DNA of 64,000 nt from Lachnospiraceae bacterium (GTDB lineage Bacteria; Bacillota; Clostridia; Lachnospirales; Lachnospiraceae), in the NCBI GenBank assembly GCA_017427775.1, contig JAFRSD010000012.1, positions 1-64,000 of the forward strand. Direction: 5' to 3'. A program made the position numbers and the translations under genes. A model generated the notes under the pieces. That model made no database searches, was not told where the DNA came from, and was given only the letters and a program-made list of their open reading frames with translations. How positions within the stretch are numbered: position 1 is the first letter of the stretch; every line of letters starts with the position of its first letter. Positions 36,382 through 44,992 of the stretch are shown piece by piece.

Positions 36382-36663
36382 TTACAGCTTCCAAAGGTCT
36401 TTCTGCTTTTCCGACTGCTCATTCAGGAAGTCCGCAATCTGCACAAGCCCGTCTTCCGAGAACGGGAACTCATAATACTGTTTCAGCGACTCATCGGTCT
36501 TCTCAAAGCACAGCTCGTCCGGATACAGAACGACCTGAAACGTTTCCTGCTCCGGCTCCTCTGCTTTCTTGAGCGCGATCCGGTAACGCATGCCGTTGAG
36601 ACTTCCCGTAAACACCTCTTTACGGTAGAAGGCAAGCGCCATTAAATCTATTCTGCGTAACAT
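36382..36663 (-). CDS. Small unknown protein
   Basis: 93 residues from ATG 36663, chosen because AAGGAGG lies 7 nt upstream. The sequence is soluble, with beta-rich middle phrases (MRYRIALKKAEEP, FQVVLYPDELCFEKT) and an acidic C-terminal helix. No family is recognised. It is sandwiched in the operon between another small gene (16 bp) and capA. Confidence 0.65.
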   Translation of the reverse strand: MLRRIDLMALAFYRKEVFTGSLNGMRYRIALKKAEEPEQETFQVVLYPDELCFEKTDESLKQYYEFPFSEDGLVQIADFLNEQSEKQKDLWKL

Positions 36664-36679
36664 ATATCCTCCTTCGAAA

Positions 36680-36946
36680 CTAATCTTCTTCAATCACCTG
36701 GATCTCCAAATAATCGAAGTCGATCGTTTCGGCAAAACAATCCTGTCCGAACCGCGTTCGGGAATGCTTCTTAAACTCTTTCACATTGGCATCGAGCCAG
36801 ATCGGCCGGGCCAAATCCCACTCGCCGCACAATTTATCAACCGCGTCGAATATCTTCCTTGTCCGGTTGACATCCGTGTCGTTGCAGATAGTCGTATGCT
36901 TTATGAGGCGGGCATCCTTCCACATCTTACACCATATGCGAAACAT
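36680..36946 (-). CDS. Small unknown protein
   Basis: 88 residues from ATG 36946, one base after the rhomboid stop (TGATATG), with GGAGG inside the rhomboid gene. The sequence starts FRIWCKMWKDARLIKHTTICND, is soluble and has no recognised family. The tight coupling to the rhomboid gene suggests a shared transcript; the function is unknown. Confidence 0.65.
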   Translation of the reverse strand: MFRIWCKMWKDARLIKHTTICNDTDVNRTRKIFDAVDKLCGEWDLARPIWLDANVKEFKKHSRTRFGQDCFAETIDFDYLEIQVIEED

Positions 36947-36947
36947 A

Positions 36948-38165
36948 TCAGTCCTGCCTCCATTTCCGCTGTCTTCTGTGACCGGACAGTTTTTGAAAAG
37001 CCATCCAAAGGAGTCCGAAAACGGTACCGAATACAAAACCTCCGACATGTGCCGCATAATCAATCGTACTCTCGGAATTGGTCAATCCGCGGAACACGCC
37101 AAGCTGGCTGACGGTCAGCACCAGAAACAGTCCGATCCGGACCGGCGAGATCCTCGCTCTCTGCTCCGGGCTTAAAAGAAGCCATATGACGAATATCCCG
37201 GTAATTCCGAAAATTGCTCCCGACGCACCGATGGAATAGGTGTACTCCCCCGCCATCCGGTAATAACAGCAAGACGTTATGCTTGCGGTAATTCCCGAAA
37301 GGAAGTAGGCTATCAGGTATTTCCAATGTCCGAGGCTTTCCTCTAGGATTGAACCGATCACATAAAGCGAAAGCATATTATTGACAAGATGCTCGATATT
37401 GGCATGCAGAAACATACAGGTAAAAAGCCTGTAATACTCCTGTTTATCAAAAATCCGTGTCCATGCGTTGGCTCCGAGGCTGCGCCACGATTCATTGAAC
37501 GATTGGAGGATGAACATAATGACCGTTACCGCCACAAGCGCAGTTGTCATATAGGGCTTTCCGACAAGCGCCTTGCGGACTCCTGCCGTAAAACGGGCAT
37601 CTCCCGAAGGCCTGCGGATTCCGCCCTTCTTCACGCCGAACTGCACTCCTGCAGTCTTCGCGCCTTTAATCTGAACCCCCGTAACGGTATTCGCAGATTC
37701 CGCGAGCACGCCTTTCTTCTGCATCCCGTCCTCGTTCCGGATATCCGCGCCGAAATGAAGGTTCTGCTCAATGACGCTTCGTATTCCCAGATAATCCGCC
37801 ATCTGATCCTCGTAAATGATCAGGCGGCCGTATGCCTCGTCAACAATCCAGAAGGAAGTATCCGCAGCAATTTCGCGAGCCTTTTCGGGTCTCTTCGTGA
37901 ACAGAAGCGCAAGAACATGCACATCCTGAAAGGTCCCGCCCGTAAATGTTTTGCGGATCGTTTCCAATCTTTTTTGATACAGCTCTTTCGTCATTTCTTC
38001 GACTGCTTCGGGCATAATCATCCAGACGAGATACGCGCTCGCATCCGTACCGGTATAATAGATTTTCATACTTTCCGTGTGTGTTTCTACGCGCAGAAAA
38101 CCGCGGCCGGTAAAATACCTGCCGAGTCTCTCCGCCAACGTTTCCTTTTGAACCGAATCGCTCAT
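36948..38165 (-). CDS. Rhomboid-family intramembrane serine protease with N-terminal soluble domain
   Basis: 405 residues from ATG 38165 (ATG 38177 is also possible). About 1-180 is a cytoplasmic domain without a recognised family. About 195-400 is a rhomboid core: a first helix after VGKPYMTTALVAV, FTCMFLHANIEHLVNNM, the catalytic serine in IGASGAIFGITG and the catalytic histidine in YAAHVGGFVFG. Long rhomboids of this kind cleave membrane proteins. Here it follows the Tad genes, so a pilin-related substrate is possible but unproven. Confidence 0.88.
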   Translation of the reverse strand: MSDSVQKETLAERLGRYFTGRGFLRVETHTESMKIYYTGTDASAYLVWMIMPEAVEEMTKELYQKRLETIRKTFTGGTFQDVHVLALLFTKRPEKAREIAADTSFWIVDEAYGRLIIYEDQMADYLGIRSVIEQNLHFGADIRNEDGMQKKGVLAESANTVTGVQIKGAKTAGVQFGVKKGGIRRPSGDARFTAGVRKALVGKPYMTTALVAVTVIMFILQSFNESWRSLGANAWTRIFDKQEYYRLFTCMFLHANIEHLVNNMLSLYVIGSILEESLGHWKYLIAYFLSGITASITSCCYYRMAGEYTYSIGASGAIFGITGIFVIWLLLSPEQRARISPVRIGLFLVLTVSQLGVFRGLTNSESTIDYAAHVGGFVFGTVFGLLWMAFQKLSGHRRQRKWRQD

Positions 38166-38253
38166 CCGATGCCTCATGTCTCTTTCATTACGGAAGTCCC
38201 GACGGACTGCCGCACACATGATTGTATCATATATCCGGCTGAGATTCAACGAT

Positions 38254-38997
38254 TCAACGCATCGCGAAAAACAGAAGCGCCCCGATCCACGCAAGAAAGA
38301 CCAGGCTGCCGCCGACCCAGAAACCGCCGTGTCGCTTCTTCTTCGGTTCCGGAATGATCTCCTCCCCGTCATCCAGAATGGCGCTGATCTCCGGAAGTGC
38401 CGGCCGCTCCTCCAGAATCCCCGATATGGACTGGAAAGTACAGGAATCCCCATGGCAAAGAACATGAAACGCGTATCCGTTATACACTGCCCTCTCATCA
38501 TTCGGATCTAAAAAAGAAAGCATCCAACTGGATAGGGAACGCATCTGCTCAATCAGCGGGTAATGCATTTCCGGATAATAACAAAGGAATATTTCCTTGG
38601 TCTGCTCGTTCAGATAGATGCTTTCCGGCGATATCCAGAATCCGTCCTCCCGTAAAAGATATTCCTTTGCCTCCCGTATCTCGGCGAAAACGCCCATAAT
38701 AATCGTTTCAAACTGCGCTCCGGATATCTTCTTCCCCGCCAGGTATTTCGTCAGACAAAGCATCCCCGAAATCCGATAGCGGTGGTATTTGGCTCCCGAC
38801 ATCCAGCCCGTTTCCATCTTAAGAAGACCGGGGATCGCATTATAAAGCAGCATTTCTTCTTCAAAACTCTCTTCCTCCGGAACATTATTGATGTATAAGT
38901 ACCGTTCCTCCATGGAATTGATCTCTCTTGCGTCGGGCTGCATAATCGTCTCTCCTTCCCTGGCACCCCCATTATATTTTCGCAATACTTCCGTCAT
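38254..38997 (-). CDS. Tad-locus protein with C-terminal membrane anchor (DUF6382-like)
   Basis: 247 residues. A soluble domain with YLYINNVPEEESFEEEMLLYN, the basal phrase KMETGWMSGAKYHRYRISG, and NEQTKEIFLCYYPEMHYPL is followed by a single membrane helix at the end (about 224-245). The N-terminal part resembles the DUF6382 domain that often precedes an FHA domain in clostridial Tad loci; here a membrane helix replaces FHA (from memory). ATG 38997 overlaps the TadE stop (ATGA). ATG 38943, with GGAGAG, is an alternative start. Confidence 0.6.
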   Translation of the reverse strand: MTEVLRKYNGGAREGETIMQPDAREINSMEERYLYINNVPEEESFEEEMLLYNAIPGLLKMETGWMSGAKYHRYRISGMLCLTKYLAGKKISGAQFETIIMGVFAEIREAKEYLLREDGFWISPESIYLNEQTKEIFLCYYPEMHYPLIEQMRSLSSWMLSFLDPNDERAVYNGYAFHVLCHGDSCTFQSISGILEERPALPEISAILDDGEEIIPEPKKKRHGGFWVGGSLVFLAWIGALLFFAMR

Positions 38998-39584
38998 TTA
39001 AATACCTTCTCCATCAGTGTCTCAATCTTTCCGAGGAATTCGGAGACTCCTTTCGTCTTCTCGCCGGTTTTCCACGCCGCAATAAGGAGACGGTTGGTTC
39101 CCGGCGCATCATGCCCGTATTCGGTCACTGAAATATTGCGGTGAAACAATCCGATATTCAACGGGCGGAACACCGCCAAAATGTCATCTTGTGCCAAAAG
39201 CATAAACGATACTCTCACTTCATCCCCGTCTATCTCGGCCGTAACCGGCCCGGCAACGGCAAACCAGAGCGACTCCTCCAGTTTCTTTGATGCATATTCC
39301 TCAATTTTATATTTATCCTTATTCGTGTTATATCGAAGCAATGTCCGCCCCACCCCGGCTTCGGTCAGATGGGAATAGTCCCAGTCCGCTTTCCCGAGCG
39401 ATGCATCATTCAGGGAATAACGGAGTCCGTTCTCAGCCGCGCTCATCGCAACCCGTTCGGCCGTCAGTATGTCACGATAAAACAGCGTCTCCGAAATCAG
39501 GAGTACCACGATCATAGTCACGATGGGAACAATGAATGTCGCCTCAACGGTATAGGAAGCAGAAAACCTCTTTTGTTTTCCCAT
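38994..39584 (-). CDS. TadE-like minor pseudopilin
   Basis: 196 residues. A TadE-type N-terminus (FSASYTVEATFIVPIVTMIVVLLI) contains the single hydrophobic helix with the Glu near its start; an extracytoplasmic domain follows. Such proteins are inserted as minor components or assembly factors of Flp pili. AAGGAGGAAGG precedes ATG 39584. It lies 45 bp after the prepilin peptidase gene. Confidence 0.8.
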   Translation of the reverse strand: MGKQKRFSASYTVEATFIVPIVTMIVVLLISETLFYRDILTAERVAMSAAENGLRYSLNDASLGKADWDYSHLTEAGVGRTLLRYNTNKDKYKIEEYASKKLEESLWFAVAGPVTAEIDGDEVRVSFMLLAQDDILAVFRPLNIGLFHRNISVTEYGHDAPGTNRLLIAAWKTGEKTKGVSEFLGKIETLMEKVFK

Positions 39585-39629
39585 ATTTCTCCTTCCTCCT
39601 TTACATTATTCGAAAAGTCCTTCCCTTTC

Positions 39630-40064
39630 TCAGAACAACACAAGAAATGCCGCTGATAACTCCCCCAAAGCAAGAAACGGATAAAACGGGATACGTGTCT
39701 TTCTCCCGGCCTTTCGAAAGCACAGCAGTGCTAGCGACACGATCGACGAGAAGACCAGTCCGATGCATAGCATCATTACGGTTGCGGAAAATCCCATGGC
39801 TGCTCCGCAGATACCTATCATCGCCGCATCACCTCTCCCGACCGCTTCTCTCGTCAGAAAACTGACGAGAAAGAATACCGCACCGAGCAGTATCCCCATA
39901 ATCCGGGCCGGAAGCGGAACGTTTCGCTCCCACAGTGCTATCGGAATTACACCCGCCGCAGCAATCAGCAAATACAGCAGCGATACGCTTTTCCTTCGGA
40001 TATCCGATATGCTTCCTAAGACGGTCATTCCGATAATATACCAATACATCACACCCAGTTTCAC
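39630..40064 (-). CDS. A24 prepilin peptidase (TadV/CpaA type)
   Basis: 144 residues from GTG 40064, which overlaps the upstream stop as GTGA and has GGAGGAG 7 nt before it. Four to five membrane helices. The two catalytic aspartates are in SISDIRRKSV and in the GxGD-type motif GRGDAAMIG. It cleaves the short leader of the Flp pilin and pseudopilins at the inner face of the membrane. It lacks the methylase domain, as in other TadV proteins. Confidence 0.88.
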   Translation of the reverse strand: MKLGVMYWYIIGMTVLGSISDIRRKSVSLLYLLIAAAGVIPIALWERNVPLPARIMGILLGAVFFLVSFLTREAVGRGDAAMIGICGAAMGFSATVMMLCIGLVFSSIVSLALLCFRKAGRKTRIPFYPFLALGELSAAFLVLF

Positions 40065-40897
40065 TCCGACTCTCCTCCGCATTTGCTGCACGCACGAAGA
40101 CCTTTCTCAATTGCTTCCTCTTCCGTGATTTCCGTCACGCTCCTTCGCAAGGCCCTGCAGGCAACCGTTTTATGGTAACGATCTCCGTATTCGGCGATAT
40201 AATATATGCTTCCGGGGGCGTCCCCACAGTATTCACAGGGATAGTATTTCCCGCCGGAGGAGTTTCGTTCTCCCGGGAGCTGTTCTGCGGTAACAGGACG
40301 AACGGTAATCTTCAGATAAGTACAGTCCTGGCTTCGATGAAACACCGTCCCGTTTTCAGCGACATAGACCGCCGTTTCATCATCTTCGTCTTCCTCCTCT
40401 TTCTGCTTTGCGGGAACTCTTCCCGCCCCGCTGAAGCCCCTTGCCACAATCTGCTGCTTCACGGATATTCCGCCCCATCGGAATATCCCGCTCTCCGGCG
40501 CATAAGAATAATCGGCCAGTATCCGGATATCCATACCGCCCTCGTAGATAGAGGAACCGGCAAAAGATATTCCGTCTGTTCCTCCCCGAATCAGGCGGAG
40601 CCATTTTTCGCCTTTCAACCGCTGTCCGATCCGCAAGGTCAGATACCCTTCCGTTCCGAGTTGTCGGAGCAGTTTCTCCACTCCGTCCTTTTCCTCCGAT
40701 GCGGAATCCTTCTTTTCCGTAGCTTTGGAAAGAATGGTTCCCACAGGCATCAGTTCCCTGCAGATTTCCGCCAGTTCTTTCTCCATTCGTACCTGGACTT
40801 CCAGAAACAGAAACAGATTAAAGAAGAGGATTACTGCGAGGAAAGAGACCGGCACCACAAGCGCCGCCTCAACCGTTAAAGATCCTTTTCTTCGCAT
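40061..40897 (-). CDS. TadE-like protein with C-terminal cysteine-rich (zinc-ribbon-like) domain
   Basis: 278 residues. The N-terminus GSLTVEAALVVPVSFLAVILFF is a TadE-type membrane anchor. The middle carries RMEKELAEICRELM and an acidic linker (KEEEDEDDE). The last 90 residues hold two CxxC pairs (CEYCGD and CSKCGG) plus two single cysteines (QDCTYLK, VACRAL), so the outer domain may bind zinc or form disulfides. GGAGGTGAT precedes ATG 40897. It follows the structured spacer at 40898-41066. Confidence 0.7.
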   Translation of the reverse strand: MRRKGSLTVEAALVVPVSFLAVILFFNLFLFLEVQVRMEKELAEICRELMPVGTILSKATEKKDSASEEKDGVEKLLRQLGTEGYLTLRIGQRLKGEKWLRLIRGGTDGISFAGSSIYEGGMDIRILADYSYAPESGIFRWGGISVKQQIVARGFSGAGRVPAKQKEEEDEDDETAVYVAENGTVFHRSQDCTYLKITVRPVTAEQLPGERNSSGGKYYPCEYCGDAPGSIYYIAEYGDRYHKTVACRALRRSVTEITEEEAIEKGLRACSKCGGESE

Positions 40898-40911
40898 ATC
40901 GATATCACCTC

Positions 40912-40978
40912 CGATAACCGCTCCGGTCCGGTCCCGGAGAGAATATGGTTATTGTGCCCCAAACCAAAGCGGTTATCG
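40912..40978 (-). other. Long inverted repeat in the Tad operon leader of the TadE-like gene
   Basis: Arms CGATAACCGCT (40912-40922) and AGCGGTTATCG (40968-40978), 11 bp perfect, 45-nt loop. On the minus strand the second arm ends where the ribosome-binding site of the TadE-like gene begins. Confidence 0.65.
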
Positions 40979-41005
40979 CAAATGACGTTCCGTCCTGCCG
41001 GTTCC

Positions 41006-41036
41006 GCCCCGGTCCGCAAACCTTTCGGGCCGGGGC
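41006..41036 (-). other. GC-rich hairpin between the DUF5702-like and TadE-like genes
   Basis: Arms GCCCCGG (41006-41012) and CCGGGGC (41030-41036) in the 169-bp spacer. No T-run follows, so it is more likely a processing or stability element than a terminator. Confidence 0.55.
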
Positions 41037-41066
41037 TTCCGCGCAGGATGGTTCAATCAGGAGACT

Positions 41067-43307
41067 CTAATATAGGAAAGTCCCGGTTGCTTCCACGGTA
41101 CAACCGTCATATTCACCGGGACCGATCATCGGAATGCCGGTATATTTGCCCGGAAGCCGGGCTCGAACAGAAACGGCAAGTCCGCACAGACAGTCGGCCA
41201 TCCGAAAGTCCGGATTATCCGACCGGCAGATCTGCTCCTGCATCAGATCCATGGAACGAAATACAATATTCCGCTCTCTGAAAAGAAGCAGAAACAGCGT
41301 AAGATATGTCCCATACCCCGGAGCAACGCCTTTTGCATCTTCATATTGCTCCGCTCTCTCCATCCGCTTTTCCTTGCTCATGGAGAGAATCTCGTCATAA
41401 GAAACCTGGAAAGAAGAGGTTGTCACCAGAAACGGAACCCGCTTCCCCTTCAGTATTTCCGCAGCCTCCAGTCTGGTGTTCTGTAACGCCCAGGTAAACA
41501 GAATTATGTAAGTACATGCTTTGATCAGGAACGGAAACGAATCACCGAATATCTCGATTGCCGTTGTCATCGCCTGGTTCTTCTTTATCGGATTCGTGAA
41601 CGTATGGATTACATTCAACAGAAACCGGATGCCGAGAATACTTGCCGCCGCACGGCGCAAATTCTCCGGATCGCTCTTCTTCCCGAACAGGATATATTCA
41701 ATCTGATAATCCAGAACATTTTCTTCTTCATTCACGATTTCCGTCATATAATCAGGAAATGTCGTCTTTACATATCCTGCAAGAAGAACCTTCTCCGTCA
41801 GCGCCTCCGCGCCCTGCCTCAGCAGTGATGCTATTTCGGAGAAGCGGAATTCTTTTATGGCTTTCCAAAAGTTCGTTTCCCCGACTCCTCCGATATTGTC
41901 AAAGGAAAGGTCGAACAGGTCAAAAGCGTCCAGTCCGAACGTGTTCGACGGAAGCTGCCATGCCGTCATCTTTTTTACTGACATTCCGTCAGAATCAAGA
42001 ATTCCGGAGGTAAGCCCCTGCAGGAGGATATTCTTGAAACCATTCCATAGACTTTCCTTTACCGACATGGACTTGCGCATTCCCGTGTAGTGAATCGTAA
42101 GACCTTCAAAGGAAAGCTTTTTTGCTTCCTCCTCCGTCCGCTCCAGTTTTTCACGCCAGTTCTCCGTCGTGCTTTCCGCATACTCTTCGAAACAATTCCG
42201 GACATTTTTCAGAATATCCCGGTTCTTTTCTACCCGCAGACGCATGGCACGAAAATCATAGAAGTCATTCTTTCCTGCGTATTTCTGCATGGTGTCAATG
42301 CTTTCACCGAGTGCTTCCTTCCACTCATCGGACAGCATGCCGTCAGCCTCCTCCAGCTTCTCGCGATACTCCGAAAGTAACGGCTTCAATTCCTCCTGCA
42401 AGAGGATCAGCTGGCTCAATATCGAAATCGTCTCTTCATTCTTTTTAATGGTGCGGTCAAGCATCGAACGGATTGTGTCACGCTCCGCAAAACGCCAATC
42501 CGTCTGTTCCTCCCCGGACCGGTTCTCCTCATAGTCTTCCCGGTCCTCCCGCAATAACTCTGTCAGCGTCAGTAGGTTATTATATTCCGGAAGCAGATAC
42601 ATAAACATGGCAAAAGAATCCACTGCAACCGATTGACGCGTCGGTTCAAACGCGACAAGCGTTTTCGCGAAGTATCTCTCGGGCTTCACCTTCCCGTCCT
42701 GATCACAAACGATTCCTCCGTAATTGGTCGGGATGCCGTCCAATGCCGTGATCAGCTTCATGATAAGAAGATCCATCGCCGTCAGTTTTTCTTCGGATTT
42801 GGCCTTCTCCTCGAACAGCAGCATTCCCGTTTCCTGTTCTTTTAATATTCCGAGAGTCTCTAACAGTTCTTCGACAAGGTCTTCTGCCCCGTTCACCGCG
42901 CCGGCGGAGATCATCTGATTCCTTACCAGATCCCCATCCAGGTCAAGCATGTGTAGCTGTTTACTGATATTTATCTCGGTTCCGGAAAATGCGAAGCCGT
43001 ATCCCGACGAACGGTCCCCGGAATAATCCTCCGGCAGATCGGCCAACGGATTGACGCTTCCCTTCAAATATGCTTCCAGTGATTTCTTCGCATCCTCCCC
43101 GTATATGCCGTATATCCCGTAGCGGTCAAATAACGGCGTATAGTATTGTCCGGCCAGCGAGTCCATTGCCAGCGAGACCTCTGTCTGCAGCACTGCTGCC
43201 GCCGCCTGTTGCCTGGCTGATTCCACACTTACCAGAACAAGCGACAACAGGAGCACCAGTACAAAGGAGAACAGCACCGTGACCGCTCCGTTCAGACGCT
43301 TCTTCAT
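41067..43307 (-). CDS. Tad-locus TadG-like membrane protein (DUF5702-like)
   Basis: 746 residues. A TadG/TadE-like N-terminus (GAVTVLFSFVLVLLLSLVLVSVESARQQ) is followed by a large mainly helical extracytoplasmic region with an IYGIYGEDAKK segment. A helical stretch from about 590 to 660 includes one or two hydrophobic helices. The size and motif fit the DUF5702 proteins of clostridial Tad loci, from memory. ATG 43307 overlaps the pilin stop (ATGA), so translation is coupled to the pilin gene. Confidence 0.75.
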   Translation of the reverse strand: MKKRLNGAVTVLFSFVLVLLLSLVLVSVESARQQAAAAVLQTEVSLAMDSLAGQYYTPLFDRYGIYGIYGEDAKKSLEAYLKGSVNPLADLPEDYSGDRSSGYGFAFSGTEINISKQLHMLDLDGDLVRNQMISAGAVNGAEDLVEELLETLGILKEQETGMLLFEEKAKSEEKLTAMDLLIMKLITALDGIPTNYGGIVCDQDGKVKPERYFAKTLVAFEPTRQSVAVDSFAMFMYLLPEYNNLLTLTELLREDREDYEENRSGEEQTDWRFAERDTIRSMLDRTIKKNEETISILSQLILLQEELKPLLSEYREKLEEADGMLSDEWKEALGESIDTMQKYAGKNDFYDFRAMRLRVEKNRDILKNVRNCFEEYAESTTENWREKLERTEEEAKKLSFEGLTIHYTGMRKSMSVKESLWNGFKNILLQGLTSGILDSDGMSVKKMTAWQLPSNTFGLDAFDLFDLSFDNIGGVGETNFWKAIKEFRFSEIASLLRQGAEALTEKVLLAGYVKTTFPDYMTEIVNEEENVLDYQIEYILFGKKSDPENLRRAAASILGIRFLLNVIHTFTNPIKKNQAMTTAIEIFGDSFPFLIKACTYIILFTWALQNTRLEAAEILKGKRVPFLVTTSSFQVSYDEILSMSKEKRMERAEQYEDAKGVAPGYGTYLTLFLLLFRERNIVFRSMDLMQEQICRSDNPDFRMADCLCGLAVSVRARLPGKYTGIPMIGPGEYDGCTVEATGTFLY

Positions 43308-43501
43308 CGCAGGATTGCGCCGGAATCCGATTTGATGGAATCAAATGCACTGTTGATAATGGATGTGATCTCGTTCTTAAATATGAGGACCAATCCGATA
43401 ACAATCACCAGTATCAAAATTATCTCGACAACTCCAATACCGCTCTGGTCTTCCATGAGACCTTTGAACGTGTCTTTTATCTTCTGCAGTCTCTTTTTCA
43501 T
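43304..43501 (-). CDS. Flp1-family type IVb pilin
   Basis: 65 residues. A basic leader of about 21 residues ends in QSG, then IGVVEIILILVIVIGLVLIF: cleavage after Gly would place Glu at +5, the type IVb pilin rule. A short polar tail follows. It is the likely major subunit of the Tad pilus, and AAAGGA precedes the ATG. It sits between tadC and the DUF5702-like gene. Confidence 0.9.
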   Translation of the reverse strand: MKKRLQKIKDTFKGLMEDQSGIGVVEIILILVIVIGLVLIFKNEITSIINSAFDSIKSDSGAILR

Positions 43502-43520
43502 AATGTGTTCCTTTCCCCGG

Positions 43521-44972
43521 CTAGAAACTCATAAAAGCCGGAATCATAATGATCGCGAGGATAAGGACCAGAATACCGGCCATCGGGACAAGCAGTTTCG
43601 TTCCTGCCTCCTCGCCGCTTTGCTTGACCCGCTCTCTGCGGTCGGCAAAAGCCTCCGCCGCCTCTTTTCGAAGTAGCGGCACCAATCCGCCGGTTCCTTT
43701 CTTCAGATTCTGGACAAGGACCGACGATAATCTTAAATAACGGATATTTCCGCAGTTCCGGCCAAACTCCTCATAAGCCGTCTCCTCCGGAACGCCGGCA
43801 TTAAGCCGGTTTCTTGTATTTCTCATTTCCTCATAAACATATCTTGTCGTATCGTTCTTTCGGGAAGACATATAATCTTCCGTGATTCTGTCCCAGGCGG
43901 ATCTTAAAGTAAGACCCGCCTGCATTAACAGTGTGATTTTGCTGACCAGATCAGGATAGTCTCGCAGTAACTGATCCTCCCGCTCCTTTCGCATCTGTTT
44001 CTCCTCGGACACCCACTTTGCTGAAATTCCGATCAGAAACACGATCAGGAGACCCGCGAAAAGCCATGGTGTTCTGCTCTTCTTTTTATAAAATGTGATC
44101 GGGGATTCCCCCATGTCGGTCGGCAACTCCATGGTTGCTTCGTAAATCTGGTCTGCGTCGCTTTTCGCCAGTTGTTCCTGCAGCATCTCGCCGATGTCCG
44201 TCACTCCGTTCTCTTTAACCACCCGGATCGGAATATCGAAGAATTCCGTTAACTCCCTATACTTTAAGCGTGCGGTCACGGTAACAACATGTCCCTCCGC
44301 CGGCACATTCGCAGGGTATACCCTTCCGTCATGGTCTACAATCCGGTAGTCAGAGGACATCCATATCAGGTCCACATTGGTTCCGGGCAGTTTCTTCGGC
44401 AGACTCAGCCGCGAACTCACCTCATCCGGACCCGGATTCTGTCCGAGTATTTCATCCGGCAGTGTCAGCTTTGCCTTCTCCCAGGCAGTACGAATCTCAC
44501 TCTCCGTGAGTGTTCTTTCCCGAACCGGAAGATCCATTTCATACTCTTCGTCCTGATATACTGCTTTCAGATGATATATTTCGGTTCCGCTTCCGGGTCT
44601 TTGAAAGGCTTCCACTCTCACATCGGAAAATGTGCCTCGCACCGCCATCAGCAGCATCAAGCCGCCGAATCCCGCCAACAGTCCGAAGACTGCCAGACCC
44701 TGTCTGCATTCCCTGCAAAGCCTTCGAAACATCGGATTCTCATTCACATACATGGAACGATAGAATTGCTCTTCCCGCTTCTGTAACTGGACTTTCCGAA
44801 GAAAACGTCTCTTCCACAGACAAAGCAGATAGCCCCCACCCAGATATCCTGCCTTCGCGTCCCGAAGCACTTCCCAGTCCCGGTTGCCCCTCCGAAGCAG
44901 GACGGCATATCCGGCAAGAATAAATGAAACTCCGAGACACGCGGTTAAGGCTGCTGTCAGGATAACTGTCAT
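43521..44972 (-). CDS. TadC-type platform protein with inserted Ig-like extracytoplasmic domain
   Basis: 483 residues, long for TadC (about 300). The hydrophobic helices are at 3-25, 92-110, 302-320 and 461-481. Residues 325-460 carry the type II secretion F fold (DYPDLVSKITLLMQAGLTLRSAW, GNIRYLRLSSVLVQNLKKG). Residues about 115-295 face outside and include an Ig-like unit (about 164-253: LSLPKKLPGTNVDLIWMSSD, HDGRVYPANV, HVVTVTARLKY). It matches the atrophied bacterial Ig pattern. TadC with TadB forms the inner-membrane platform of the pilus. Confidence 0.85.
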   Translation of the reverse strand: MTVILTAALTACLGVSFILAGYAVLLRRGNRDWEVLRDAKAGYLGGGYLLCLWKRRFLRKVQLQKREEQFYRSMYVNENPMFRRLCRECRQGLAVFGLLAGFGGLMLLMAVRGTFSDVRVEAFQRPGSGTEIYHLKAVYQDEEYEMDLPVRERTLTESEIRTAWEKAKLTLPDEILGQNPGPDEVSSRLSLPKKLPGTNVDLIWMSSDYRIVDHDGRVYPANVPAEGHVVTVTARLKYRELTEFFDIPIRVVKENGVTDIGEMLQEQLAKSDADQIYEATMELPTDMGESPITFYKKKSRTPWLFAGLLIVFLIGISAKWVSEEKQMRKEREDQLLRDYPDLVSKITLLMQAGLTLRSAWDRITEDYMSSRKNDTTRYVYEEMRNTRNRLNAGVPEETAYEEFGRNCGNIRYLRLSSVLVQNLKKGTGGLVPLLRKEAAEAFADRRERVKQSGEEAGTKLLVPMAGILVLILAIIMIPAFMSF

Positions 44973-44992
44973 AAATCAGCACTCCCTCCTCC

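Noticed and set aside
40389-40418. Acidic run in the TadE-like gene considered as a frameshift scar
   Set aside because: The frame is open through it and the cysteine-rich domain follows in the same frame.
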